Assembly (NCBI GenBank): GCA_003233175.1
Contig: QIKY01000285.1
Coordinates: 1 to 35,446 of the forward strand
Source of the DNA: Planctomycetaceae bacterium
Lineage (GTDB): Bacteria > Planctomycetota > Planctomycetia > Pirellulales > Pirellulaceae
Length of the DNA stretch: 35,446 nt
Direction: 5' to 3'
Position numbers and translations under genes: made by a program. Below the pieces are notes generated by a model. That model did not search any database. It was not told the origin of the DNA and saw nothing but the letters and a program-made list of their open reading frames with translations. Below are positions 1-7,695 of this stretch, piece after piece. Each line of letters starts with the position of its first letter. The stretch's first letter is position 1.

Positions 1-5
1 CGGCA

Positions 6-692
6 ATGATTGAACTTGAGAACGTACACAAAGTGTATGCGACGAAAAACGGCGAGGTCCGGGCGTTGGACGGCGTCTCGTTGCGCGTGGGAACGGGTGA
101 GTTTGTCGCGGTGCGCGGTCCTAGCGGCTGCGGCAAATCAACGCTACTGGCCCTGATTGGCGGTTTGGCCCGGCCAACGTCCGGCAAGGTGGTGGTCGAT
201 GGGTTGAATGTGGCCACGATGTCGGCCGCCGAGCGCGCGGCCTTCCGGGCGGAGAATGTCGGTTTTGTCTTCCAACTTTTCCACCTCTTACCCTACCTCA
301 ATGTTCTCAAGAACGTGATGTTGGCGGCGTCGCCCGAGAATCGTTTGCACGCGCAAGATCGGGCCTTGGAGCTATTAAGCCGGTTCGGTCTGCAAGACCG
401 CCTGCACCATCGCCCGGCGCAGTTAAGCGCGGGTGAGCGGCAACGCGTGGCGATGGCGCGTGCTCTGCTCAATGCGCCTGCGTTGTTGTTGGCCGATGAG
501 CCCACCGGAAACCTCGACCCTGAAAACGCCGAGAATGTCTTACAGATTCTGGCCGATTTCCAAACCGGAGGCGGCACGATCGTTCTCGTCACGCACGACC
601 AACGCGCTGCGGCCAAGGCGCAACGCACCATTCAACTCCGGGCCGGTCGGCTGGATGACGCGGCGCAACGTGAAGTGGAAGTCGGCTCGTAA
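6..692 (+). CDS. ABC transporter ATP-binding protein, LolD/MacB type
   Basis: ATPase subunit of an ABC transporter, 228 residues. The full set of nucleotide-binding motifs is visible: Walker A GPSGCGKST (38-46), Q-loop Gln90, signature LSAGERQ (140-146), Walker B ending in Asp164-Glu165 and switch His197. The DEPTGNLD stretch after Walker B and the short length are typical of the LolD/FtsE/MacB group, which partner FtsX-like permeases in lipoprotein release, efflux or envelope work. The permease is presumably upstream, outside the window. Only five bases precede the ATG, so its ribosome site cannot be judged. The gene converges on the sialidase-like gene with a 25-bp gap and no obvious terminator. 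The family call is strong; the substrate is unknown. Confidence 0.93.
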   Translation: MIELENVHKVYATKNGEVRALDGVSLRVGTGEFVAVRGPSGCGKSTLLALIGGLARPTSGKVVVDGLNVATMSAAERAAFRAENVGFVFQLFHLLPYLNVLKNVMLAASPENRLHAQDRALELLSRFGLQDRLHHRPAQLSAGERQRVAMARALLNAPALLLADEPTGNLDPENAENVLQILADFQTGGGTIVLVTHDQRAAAKAQRTIQLRAGRLDDAAQREVEVGS

Positions 693-717
693 AAACGCAC
701 ACTCCAGCGGATGCCGT

Positions 718-1815
718 TTACGCGCCAAGCCGCACCCAACGCGTGTGCGTGACGCCGCCGGTGGTACACCAAAAGCAGGTTAGAATAGCGCCGTCTTGCA
801 GTTGCAGGCCCTGGGGTTTGCCGAAGCCGATCAAAACGTGTTCGGCCAGAAAGCTGTCGTTCACCGGATCGCCCAAGGCGGCTTCGGCGCCGGCGTCGAA
901 CACCACCGCTTCGTGCTCCAAATCGAAGGTGGTTAAATCTTCCGAAATAGCCACTCGCACGCCCTGTGGTTCGTGGCGGTAGTTGTAGATCGCGGCCATG
1001 CGACCATCAGCCAAGGCGATGGGGCAACAAACCTGGCCGCGAATGTTGGTTGGAACGGGCGTGCTCCAGGTGCGGCCTTCGTCGGCGGAAACCACCCAAT
1101 GCACGGGTAAATCTTGCTTGCCGCCGTAGAGGTGCGTCCAGAGCATGGCGTAGAGGCGGCCATCGGGCAGCCGCGTATGCAGTAAATCCCACCAGTGGAG
1201 GCGGCCGGTGGGGTCGTCGGCGATGAGGGTCAACTCGCCCCAGGTTTGGCCTTGATCGGTGGAAATGACGGCGGCGGCTTTTTGGTCGGGCGGCAATTCG
1301 CAGCCTTCCGGCTTCCAGGTTTCAAACGGATACCACCAGCGGTCGGGCGAGAATTGCACCAGCGCGCCGGTGCCGTTGCTGGTGTATCGCGCCGGTGGCA
1401 AGTCGACCGGAACGACCTCCGGCGCCGACCACGTTTGGCCGCCATCGTGCGACCAAAACAGCAGCATTTCCGGCCGGTGCAATGCTTCGGAAACCGGGTC
1501 GAACAGGGCGCTTTCGCTCGCTTCGAAACGCGTGGCGGTCAACACCAAGCGGCCGTCGGGCGTTTCGGTAATATGCGGCCCCCGATACGCCCAACCGTCT
1601 GCTTCGGCGCTATGATGAATGGGCCCCTGGTTTTGCCAAGTTTTTCCGCCATCGGCGGTGCGGAGCACTTCGATAACATTATCGGGTGAGCCCAAACCCG
1701 CGCCGGCATGCTGGCAGCCGATCAATGAGCCGTCGCGCAGTTGGCTGATTGTCGGCATGAACGCGCCGCAATGCTCCGCACGGGAGAGCACGCCTTGGTC
1801 GAGGATTTGCAACAT
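718..1815 (-). CDS. Sialidase-like (BNR/Asp-box) six-bladed propeller protein
   Basis: Protein of 365 residues with four well-formed Asp-boxes (S/T-x-D-x-G-x-T-W) at about residues 53-60, 122-129, 185-192 and 243-250, the hallmark of sialidase-fold beta-propellers. In planctomycetes this family (exo-alpha-sialidase annotation) is common and rarely biochemically tested; it may act on sialic acids or other acidic sugars. There is no signal peptide (the N-terminus MLQILDQGVLSRAEHCGAF is not hydrophobic), so a cytoplasmic location is inferred, unlike classical secreted sialidases. The start is supported by AGGAA at 1821-1825, five bases upstream of the ATG. The gene stands alone, convergent with the ABC ATPase. 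Fold is confident; true sialidase activity is not. Confidence 0.85.
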   Translation of the reverse strand: MLQILDQGVLSRAEHCGAFMPTISQLRDGSLIGCQHAGAGLGSPDNVIEVLRTADGGKTWQNQGPIHHSAEADGWAYRGPHITETPDGRLVLTATRFEASESALFDPVSEALHRPEMLLFWSHDGGQTWSAPEVVPVDLPPARYTSNGTGALVQFSPDRWWYPFETWKPEGCELPPDQKAAAVISTDQGQTWGELTLIADDPTGRLHWWDLLHTRLPDGRLYAMLWTHLYGGKQDLPVHWVVSADEGRTWSTPVPTNIRGQVCCPIALADGRMAAIYNYRHEPQGVRVAISEDLTTFDLEHEAVVFDAGAEAALGDPVNDSFLAEHVLIGFGKPQGLQLQDGAILTCFWCTTGGVTHTRWVRLGA

Positions 1816-1998
1816 CGGTATTCCTGATTTTCACGGCAATGCAAGTTCATGAAAACTTGTTTTTTCAGCAAGTTTTTTTTCGGCGTAAATCGTGCTTGAT
1901 GGTTTCATTGGCTAACTTTACAACCACGACTAGCACCGATTCTACGGAGTTTGATCGTCGAGCGTTGGGTTCAATCCATGAAGTTTTGGCTCACTCTT

Positions 1999-2216
1999 CT
2001 CTGCGGCCCTTTGCGACTCCGCGAACTCTGCGTTTCCCTTTCCTCGTTGATTCCAGAGAGCCGTTGCCAGCCAAGAGATTTCCGTTCAACGCAGAGACCG
2101 CAAAGACGCAGAGGGCCGCAAAGTCGAACCGTTGTAATAGCCCGTTCACAACTTGTATTCTTTCTTACTTCCGGACATTTTCTCCGTGGTCTCTGTGAAC
2201 TCTGTGGCAAAAGCGT
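1999..2216. repeat. Degenerate intergenic repeat with three CTCTGCG/TTTGCGG modules
   Basis: The gap 1816-2381 has no convincing gene. It holds three diverged copies of one repeat unit: 1999-2036 (contains ctctgcggccctttgcga), 2088-2123 in inverted orientation (contains gcagagggccgcaaag) and 2181-2216 (contains ctctgtgaactctgtggc). The first two can pair as a long imperfect hairpin. Similar modules are widespread in planctomycete and other environmental bacterial genomes (general knowledge). A short perfect palindrome, GCGGCC-aac-GGCCGC, follows at 2227-2241. The rest of the gap up to 2381 shows nothing clear and presumably contains the promoter of the amine operon. Confidence 0.6.
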
Positions 2217-2381
2217 TTTTTTGGTCGCGGCCAACGGCCGCGCTGCGTGTCTTGTATTCGTGGCATGGCTCACGTACGATCGCACTCGGCTGGCCTTCCA
2301 GACAGAATAACGCCGCCTCTCCTGATCGCAATACCCTCGCCGCCGCACCGACTCACATCGACGAATCAGACTGCTCCTCTT

Positions 2382-3848
2382 ATGGTTGAGAAAAAATCTG
2401 GAATCGCGCGTTACGACAACGTCAATGAGCAATATCTTGAGCGGCGAAAACTTCGCAAAAGCGCCGGTTGGATTTTGCTCTGGGCGTTGGGCGTTGGGGC
2501 GGTCATCTCGGGCGACTTCGGCGGCTGGAACTTCGGCCTGGCGCAAGGCGGCTTCGGCGGCTTGGCGCTGGCCACGCTGTTGATGGCCGTGATGTACGTC
2601 TGCATGGTGTTCACGATTGCCGAACTTTCAGCCGCCTTGCCGCATGCCGGCGGCTTTTTTTCCTTCACCAGAAACGCCTTTGGACCCACCGGCGGTTTCA
2701 TTTGCGGACTGACCGACGCCATCGAATATGTGATTACGCCGGCCGTAATCGTGACGTTTATCGCGGGCTACATGGAAGTGCTGATTCCCGTTGTGCCGCC
2801 CTATGTTTGGTGGGTGTTGTTTTACGCGGTGTTCGTGGGCATCAACCTTTCCGGCGCTGAGCTAACCTTGAAAGTCGGGCTGGTCGTGACACTGGTCGCG
2901 ATGAGCGTGTTGGTGTTTTTTTTCGTTAGCGCGTTGGCTTTTCAAAAGTTTGATCCTCAGTTGCTGACGAATATTGAACCCGATGCCGGCGCGTCGCGCT
3001 GGTTGCCTCATGGATGGGGCGGCGTGTTCGCGGCGTTGCCGTTCGCCATTTGGTTTTTCCTCGCGATTGAACAGTTGCCGCTGGCCGCCGAAGAGGCGCA
3101 CGATGTGATCAACGATATGCCCAAGGCGCTGTTGTGGGGCATCGCCACGTTGCTGGTGCTTTCGCTCTTTACGTTGGTTTTGAATAGCGGCGTGGGCGGC
3201 GGCGCTGCCGCGATTGCCGCTTCAGAGGCGCCGCTGGCCGATGGTTTTCAAGCCGTATTGGGCGTCGGCGCGGCCAGCAAGCTGCTCACGCTGGCTGCCA
3301 TGACCGGCCTGATCGCCAGTTTTCACACGATTATTTACGCCTACGGACGCGTGCTCTTCGCGCTTTCGCGGTCGGGTTATATTCCGCGTTGGATTTCACT
3401 CACCGGGCGTCGCCACACGCCGTACGCGGCGCTGCTGTTGGGGGCCGTTGTTGGTTTGGCTTGCGCGATCGCGATTCAAGCCGCCGGTAAAAAAGTTCCC
3501 GTTGGCGCTACGTTGTTGAACATGGCGGTTTTCGGCGCCGTGCTCTCGTATATGATGGTCATGCTGAGCTATATCAAATTGCGTATTTCGCGGCCGGAGC
3601 TCGCGCGGCCTTACCGCAGTCCTTTGGGAATACCGGGCGCGGTGGTCGGGGCGTTGCTCTCGCTATTGGCGATGGCGGCCACTTTCATGGACGACACGTT
3701 TCGCCCCGCCATCTATTGCGTGGTGGTGTTCGTGGTGCTCGGGGTGATCTATTTCCTGGCCTACAGTCGGCATCATCTGGTGGCGCAGGCGCCGGAAGAA
3801 GAAGACGCCTTGATCGCCGACGCGGAAAATGAACTGGCACACAAATAG
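2382..3848 (+). CDS. APC-family amino acid/amine permease, ethanolamine-permease-like
   Basis: Inner-membrane transporter of about 488 residues with roughly 12 hydrophobic segments (first from about residue 30) and a short charged C-terminus. The segment SGDFGGWNFGLAQGGFGG (43-60) followed by a LLMAVMYVCM helix and IAELSAALPHAGG matches the ethanolamine permease (Eat) branch of the APC superfamily as I remember it. The reading frame is open further upstream, but ATG 2382 (MVEKKSGIARYDN) is chosen because the upstream part encodes low-quality sequence overlapping repeats. It is the first gene of an operon: the ligase gene starts 13 bp after its stop. The context suggests import of a primary amine or amino alcohol. 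Family confidence is high; ethanolamine as substrate is inferred. Confidence 0.88.
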   Translation: MVEKKSGIARYDNVNEQYLERRKLRKSAGWILLWALGVGAVISGDFGGWNFGLAQGGFGGLALATLLMAVMYVCMVFTIAELSAALPHAGGFFSFTRNAFGPTGGFICGLTDAIEYVITPAVIVTFIAGYMEVLIPVVPPYVWWVLFYAVFVGINLSGAELTLKVGLVVTLVAMSVLVFFFVSALAFQKFDPQLLTNIEPDAGASRWLPHGWGGVFAALPFAIWFFLAIEQLPLAAEEAHDVINDMPKALLWGIATLLVLSLFTLVLNSGVGGGAAAIAASEAPLADGFQAVLGVGAASKLLTLAAMTGLIASFHTIIYAYGRVLFALSRSGYIPRWISLTGRRHTPYAALLLGAVVGLACAIAIQAAGKKVPVGATLLNMAVFGAVLSYMMVMLSYIKLRISRPELARPYRSPLGIPGAVVGALLSLLAMAATFMDDTFRPAIYCVVVFVVLGVIYFLAYSRHHLVAQAPEEEDALIADAENELAHK

Positions 3849-3861
3849 CGGAGAACCCCAC

Positions 3862-5271
3862 GTGGCGAATCAGACCGGAATGCTGACCTGCGACCAATTG
3901 CGGCAACACGCGGCCGCCGGTGAAATCGACACCGTGGTCGTGGCGTTCACCGACCTCTACGGACGCCTCATGGCCAAGCGTTACGACGCCGGTTTCTTTC
4001 TGGAGCAGGCGGCGAAGCACGGTTCGCACGCCTGCGATTATCTGCTCACCACCGACATGGAAATGGAGCCCGTTGCCGGTTATCAATACGCGAACTGGCA
4101 GCGCGGCTACGGCGACTTTCACCTCGCCCCCGATTTGGAAACATTGCGTTGCGCCAGTTGGCTCGACCGCACCGCAATCGTGCTCTGCGATGTGCAAGAC
4201 CCGGCATCGGGCGCGTTGGTTCCGATCGCGCCGCGTTCGCTTTTGAAGCGTCAAATCGAACGCGCCGCAGCGCTCGGCTACACCGCCAAGGCCGCCTCGG
4301 AGTTGGAGTATTACACGTTTGAAAACAGCTATCGCGATTCGGCCCGCCGCAATTTTCAGGGGTTGGCGCCGTCGTCGTGGTATCTGGAAGATTATCACGC
4401 CCTGCAAGGGGCTCGCGAGGAATCGTTTAACGGCGCGTTTCGGCGTCGGCTGAGCGAATCGGGCGTGGGCGTGGAAGGCACCAAGGGCGAATGGGGGTTG
4501 GGCCAACATGAGTTGAACGTGCGATACGACGACGCGCTCCGCATGGCCGACACCCACGTCCTCTGCAAACAGTGTTTGAAGGAAGTGGCCGACCAGCAGC
4601 AGATCAGCCTGACGTTCATGGCCAAATTTTCCGAAGACGGCGCCGGTTCGAGTTGCCACATTCATTTGAGTTTATGGCGAGACGGAAAAAATGTATTCGC
4701 CGACGGCCCGACGAACAGCGCCCAGAAACGCGACGCCCAGAAACAGGACGCCCAGCAGTACGGCGATATCTTCCGTTGGTTTCTGGGCGGCTGGCTGGCG
4801 CATGCGGCGGAGTTCATGGTGTTTTACGCGCCGAATGTCAACTCGTACAAGCGTTTTCAAGCGGGCTCCTGGGCGCCGACCAAACTGGCTTGGAGCCGCG
4901 ATAATCGAACCGCCGGTTTTCGTGTCGTGGGCAGCGGCCAGAGTTTGAGAATCGAATGCCGCACGCCCGGCGCCGATTGCAATCCTTACTTGGCCTTCGC
5001 CGCCGCCTTGGCTTCAGGACTCGACGGCATCGAAAATAAAATCGAACCGCCCGCATGTTACCAAGGCGATGTTTACGCCGCCGCCGATTTGCCGCAAACG
5101 CCAACCACGTTGCACCAGGCCATCGGCCTGTTTGAATCCAGTGCCTTTGTCGAACAGACGCTGGGGAAAGACGTCGCCGAACACTACCTGCACTTCTTCC
5201 GCAGCGAACAGAACGCCTACGACAAAGCCGTCACCGATTGGGAGCGGCGGCGATATTTTGAACGCATTTGA
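3862..5271 (+). CDS. Glutamine-synthetase-like gamma-glutamyl amine ligase (PuuA/GlnA4 type)
   Basis: Glutamine synthetase fold enzyme, 469 residues. Visible catalytic regions: SELEYY (147-151, metal-binding Glu), KGEWGLGQHELN (208-219), FMAKFSEDGAGSSCHIH (252-268, nucleotide/metal site), NVNSYKRF (325-332) and RIECRTPGADCNPYLA (363-378). This arrangement fits the GlnA-like enzymes that ligate glutamate to putrescine or ethanolamine rather than to ammonia; the neighbouring permease and gamma-glutamyl hydrolase point the same way. A GTG start at 3862 is chosen because GGAG at 3850-3853 lies eight bases upstream, in a context (ggagaaccc) matching the one before the SDR gene; an ATG at 3880 is the alternative. 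Residues 287-299 are a small AQKRD/AQKQD repeat, an unusual surface insertion. Substrate is inferred. Confidence 0.88.
   Translation: MANQTGMLTCDQLRQHAAAGEIDTVVVAFTDLYGRLMAKRYDAGFFLEQAAKHGSHACDYLLTTDMEMEPVAGYQYANWQRGYGDFHLAPDLETLRCASWLDRTAIVLCDVQDPASGALVPIAPRSLLKRQIERAAALGYTAKAASELEYYTFENSYRDSARRNFQGLAPSSWYLEDYHALQGAREESFNGAFRRRLSESGVGVEGTKGEWGLGQHELNVRYDDALRMADTHVLCKQCLKEVADQQQISLTFMAKFSEDGAGSSCHIHLSLWRDGKNVFADGPTNSAQKRDAQKQDAQQYGDIFRWFLGGWLAHAAEFMVFYAPNVNSYKRFQAGSWAPTKLAWSRDNRTAGFRVVGSGQSLRIECRTPGADCNPYLAFAAALASGLDGIENKIEPPACYQGDVYAAADLPQTPTTLHQAIGLFESSAFVEQTLGKDVAEHYLHFFRSEQNAYDKAVTDWERRRYFERI
4720..4755 (+). repeat. 15-bp tandem duplication inside the ligase gene
   Basis: Units gcccagaaacgcgac (4720-4734) and gcccagaaacaggac (4735-4749) are followed by a partial gcccag unit (4750-4755). 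They encode the repeated AQKRD-AQKQD-AQQ stretch of the glutamine-synthetase-like protein. The period is a multiple of three, so the frame is kept. Confidence 0.8.
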
Positions 5272-5298
5272 ACGCCCAGTCGCTCAAGGAATTCTCGC

Positions 5299-6054
5299 AT
5301 GCCCGCCCCGCTGATTGGCGTCACCACCTATGGACAAAACGAGGAACGCCATCATACGCTGCCGCGCGAATATGCCGACGCCGTTCGTCGCGCCGGCGGC
5401 ATTCCCTTGCTGCTGACGCCCGGTGAAACGCGCATCGATTCCTTGCTTGATCGGCTGGACGGCCTGATTCTGGCCGGCGGCGGCGATATCTGCCCCGACC
5501 TCTATCATGGCCCGTCGCACGCGAGCATCTACATGACCGACAGCGAACGCGACCAAACAGAACTCGCATTAACGCTTGCCGCCGTGAAGCGAAAAATGCC
5601 GCTGCTGGGCATCTGCCGGGGCATTCAGCTACTCAACATCGCCTTGGGCGGCGCGTTGCACGCACACTTGCCAGACGTCGTCGGCGAGCAAGTGGTGCAT
5701 CGACTGCCGCCGCGCGAGCCGACGGAACATGTCGTCAACGTACTGCGAAGTTCGCGGCTGGCGGCATTGTTGTTGGGCGAAGAGTTAGCCGATGTGGCCG
5801 CGCCGGTTGAGGAAATCGAGATCAACGCCGCCTCTTGGCATCACCAGGCGATTTCGCAAGTGGCGCCGGGGTTGACGGTGGTCGCCCGCGCGGCCGACGG
5901 CGTGATCGAAGCGATCGAGAGTGAAGTGCATCCTTGGTTGTTCGCCGTGCAGTGGCATCCCGAATTGACGGCCGCCCGCGACGCCGCACAACAACGATTG
6001 TTTGACGCCTTTATACAAGCCGCCATTGAAAACAAACCGGAGAACCCATCATGA
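5299..6054 (+). CDS. Class I glutamine amidotransferase-like gamma-glutamyl hydrolase (PuuD family, peptidase C26)
   Basis: Hydrolase of 251 residues with a class I amidotransferase triad: Cys106 in LLGICRGIQ, His220 and Glu222 in VQWHPE. GGGDICPDLY (61-69) is the loop typical of the PuuD branch, which cleaves gamma-glutamyl amides (gamma-glutamyl-GABA in E. coli) and so releases glutamate. AAGGA about eight bases upstream supports the start. It follows the ligase after 27 bp and its stop overlaps the start of the SDR gene by four bases (ATGA), so the two are probably translationally coupled. In this operon it would remove the glutamyl group after the amine side has been oxidised. Family confidence is high; the exact amide is unknown. 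Confidence 0.9.
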   Translation: MPAPLIGVTTYGQNEERHHTLPREYADAVRRAGGIPLLLTPGETRIDSLLDRLDGLILAGGGDICPDLYHGPSHASIYMTDSERDQTELALTLAAVKRKMPLLGICRGIQLLNIALGGALHAHLPDVVGEQVVHRLPPREPTEHVVNVLRSSRLAALLLGEELADVAAPVEEIEINAASWHHQAISQVAPGLTVVARAADGVIEAIESEVHPWLFAVQWHPELTAARDAAQQRLFDAFIQAAIENKPENPS

Positions 6055-6836
6055 GACTCGCAGGCAAGGTAGCGTTAATCACCGGTGCCGCCGGCGGTAT
6101 TGGCCGAGAATCGGCATTGTTGTTCGCCCAACACGGCGCCAAGATTTTGGCCGTCGATATTAACACGGCGGGCGTCGAGGAAACCGCCGCGCTGGTTGCC
6201 CAAGCAGGTGGGGAGGCGGTTGCCGCAACGGCTGATGTGGCCCAAGCGGCCGATTGCCAAGCGATGGTTTCCCGGGCGGAAGAAGCGTTTGGCAAACTCG
6301 ACGTGCTCTTCAACAACGCCGGAATCATGGACAGCGCCGACCACGACGCCATCGCGACGTCGGAAGACGTCTGGGACCGCACCATCGCGATCAACTTGAA
6401 GGGCGTCTTTTTGGGTTGCAAGTACGGCATACCGGCGCTGCTGCGCGCCGGCGGCGGTTCGATCATCAACACGGCTTCGTTCGTGGCGCTGCTTGGCGCC
6501 GCCACGCCGCAAATCGCCTACACGGCCAGCAAGGGAGGCGTGCTCTCGATGACGCGGGAGTTGGCCGTGGTGCATGCACGGCAAAATATTCGTGTCAACG
6601 CGCTGTGTCCTGGTCCGTTGCAAACAGAACTGCTGATGAAGTTTCTCGACACCGAGGAAAAGAAGCAACGGCGGCTGGTGCATATTCCCGCCGGGCGTTT
6701 TGGATTGGCCAAGGAGATGGCGCAAGCCGCTCTTTTTTTGGCGTCGGAGGAATCAGCCTATGTGACCGGAACCGAATTCACCGTCGACGGGGGCATCACC
6801 GCAGCCTACGTGACTCCCCAAGACCCGGCAAGTTGA
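6051..6836 (+). CDS. Short-chain dehydrogenase/reductase (SDR)
   Basis: Classical SDR of 261 residues: TGAAGGIG dinucleotide motif (11-18), NNAG (88-91), and catalytic Ser143, Tyr157 and Lys161 (YTASK). Asp36 at the end of the second strand favours NAD over NADP. It overlaps the hydrolase stop by ATGA and is the last gene of the amine operon; the sequence ccggagaaccc upstream resembles the ribosome site of the ligase gene. E. coli putrescine clusters use a flavin oxidase (PuuB) and an aldehyde dehydrogenase (PuuC) between ligation and hydrolysis; neither is here. An NAD-dependent alcohol dehydrogenase would suit gamma-glutamylethanolamide, whose free hydroxyl needs oxidation. That role is inference; SDR substrate ranges cannot be read from sequence. 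Confidence 0.9.
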   Translation: MRLAGKVALITGAAGGIGRESALLFAQHGAKILAVDINTAGVEETAALVAQAGGEAVAATADVAQAADCQAMVSRAEEAFGKLDVLFNNAGIMDSADHDAIATSEDVWDRTIAINLKGVFLGCKYGIPALLRAGGGSIINTASFVALLGAATPQIAYTASKGGVLSMTRELAVVHARQNIRVNALCPGPLQTELLMKFLDTEEKKQRRLVHIPAGRFGLAKEMAQAALFLASEESAYVTGTEFTVDGGITAAYVTPQDPAS

Positions 6837-6923
6837 TGGGCTGGGAAAATGTGAAGTCATCGCGAGAGCGGGAAAAAAACGAGCGCACCTTGCAGTTTGC
6901 AATGGGCTTGCTGTTAAACGAAA

Positions 6924-7208
6924 GATTGCCCATCGGATACCGGTGGCGCATTTTCGGCAACCGCCGGCTCATGGTTTGAATCCCGTCGAGATAGAGGAAT
7001 ACATTGCTCATCAACTTCAGCAACGCCAAATTACAGGACGGCGTCAAACGTTTCGTGCTCTGACTCCCGACTCTTTCCTTCGTGCTCTTCGCGTCCTTCG
7101 TGGTGACATTGATCGTTCGGCGGCGTCGTTCGGCCGCATTGAGAATCGTTGGCCAGACAGGTTCACCACGAAGGACACGAAGAGCACGAAGTATAGAATG
7201 CAACGATC
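6924..7208 (+). repeat. Dispersed GxxExxY-associated palindromic repeat, copy A
   Basis: About 285 bp shared with copies at 29263-29456 (inverted) and 33489-33753. Common parts in order are gattgcccatcggataccgg (6924-6943, shared with copy C with one mismatch), a coding stub (7004-7063), a left palindrome arm (7078-7106, contains cttcgtgctcttcgcgtcc), a variable centre with cgttcggcggc and gaatcgttggcc, a right arm (7163-7191, contains cgaagagcacgaag) and a tail ending aatgcaacgatc. The two arms are inverted repeats of about 29 bp. It lies between the SDR gene and a 301-bp element. Confidence 0.8.
7004..7063 (+). pseudogene. C-terminal stub of a GxxExxY-family protein
   Basis: Reads LLINFSNAKLQDGVKRFVL followed by a TGA stop at 7061-7063. 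This matches the typical end of GxxExxY proteins (small PD-(D/E)XK-like proteins) as I know them. No start, GxxExxY motif or nuclease core precedes it, so it is a remnant carried with the palindromic repeat. The same stub occurs at 29398-29456 (minus) and, with a one-base frameshift, at 33548-33590. Confidence 0.6.
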
Positions 7209-7264
7209 TCTCCCAGCGCGTGATCCTCTAAGGCGCGCGGCGGAAAAAAATTTACCAGCCGCTC

Positions 7265-7677
7265 GCCTTTGAGGAAAATCCCGCCGGGATTGAAGACCTG
7301 TTGTTTATACATAAGTTTTGTTGGCGCCGGGCCTGAAGGTCATCCCAGCGGCGGCGTTCGCCTGGAAATTATCCCGGAGCCGCTGCATCTGGCATCCCGC
7401 CGGGATGCGGGAGTGATTACGCGGCCGATACCGGCGGTGGCGCTGCGCTGACCGCCGGCTAATGGCTGGCAAGCCTCCGGCTTGCAACGAACGCTTGCCT
7501 GCAACGAACGCCTTCTTGCTTCAAACGGCGGCGCGAATCTTGCGTCCCTGGTGAAAAAAATCTGGCGGGTTGTCGAAGGACTTATGTATAAACAACAGGA
7601 TTGAAGACTGCGCGGTCATCGCCAAGACAGTCTCGCAACAAAGCCGTCGCTGCCAGCAGACGTTTTTAACCGACTAG
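7265..7677 (+). pseudogene. Interrupted coding remnant of unknown family
   Basis: Reading 7265-7297 and then 7609-7677 (skipping the 301-bp element and one target copy) gives AFEENPAGIEDC joined to AVIAKTVSQQS and a tail that stops at TAG 7675-7677. A related uninterrupted stretch exists on the minus strand at 29160-29253, reading GIDDCVVITKTVLQQS. Over the best 46 bases only about five differ. I do not recognise the family. Both pieces lie on the same side of a GxxExxY-type repeat, so they may be an outer part of that repeat family. Confidence 0.45.
7298..7598. mobile_element. 301-bp non-coding element with 19-bp terminal inverted repeats and 10-bp target duplication
   Basis: Ends are perfect inverted repeats: ctgttgtttatacataagt at 7298-7316 and its complement at 7580-7598. 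The element is flanked by direct repeats gattgaagac at 7288-7297 and 7599-7608. No transposase is encoded. Inside are GC-rich short palindromes such as gcatcccgccgggatgc and a ggcaagcctccggcttgc hairpin. The combination is what a non-autonomous transposon (MITE) leaves behind. The family is not recognised. Confidence 0.8.
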
Positions 7678-7695
7678 GTTCAGCCAATCTCTGGC

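Noticed and set aside
1999-2216. CRISPR array
   Set aside because: The repeated modules are inverted and diverged with no regular spacers, and there are no cas genes. The other repeat regions fail for the same reasons.
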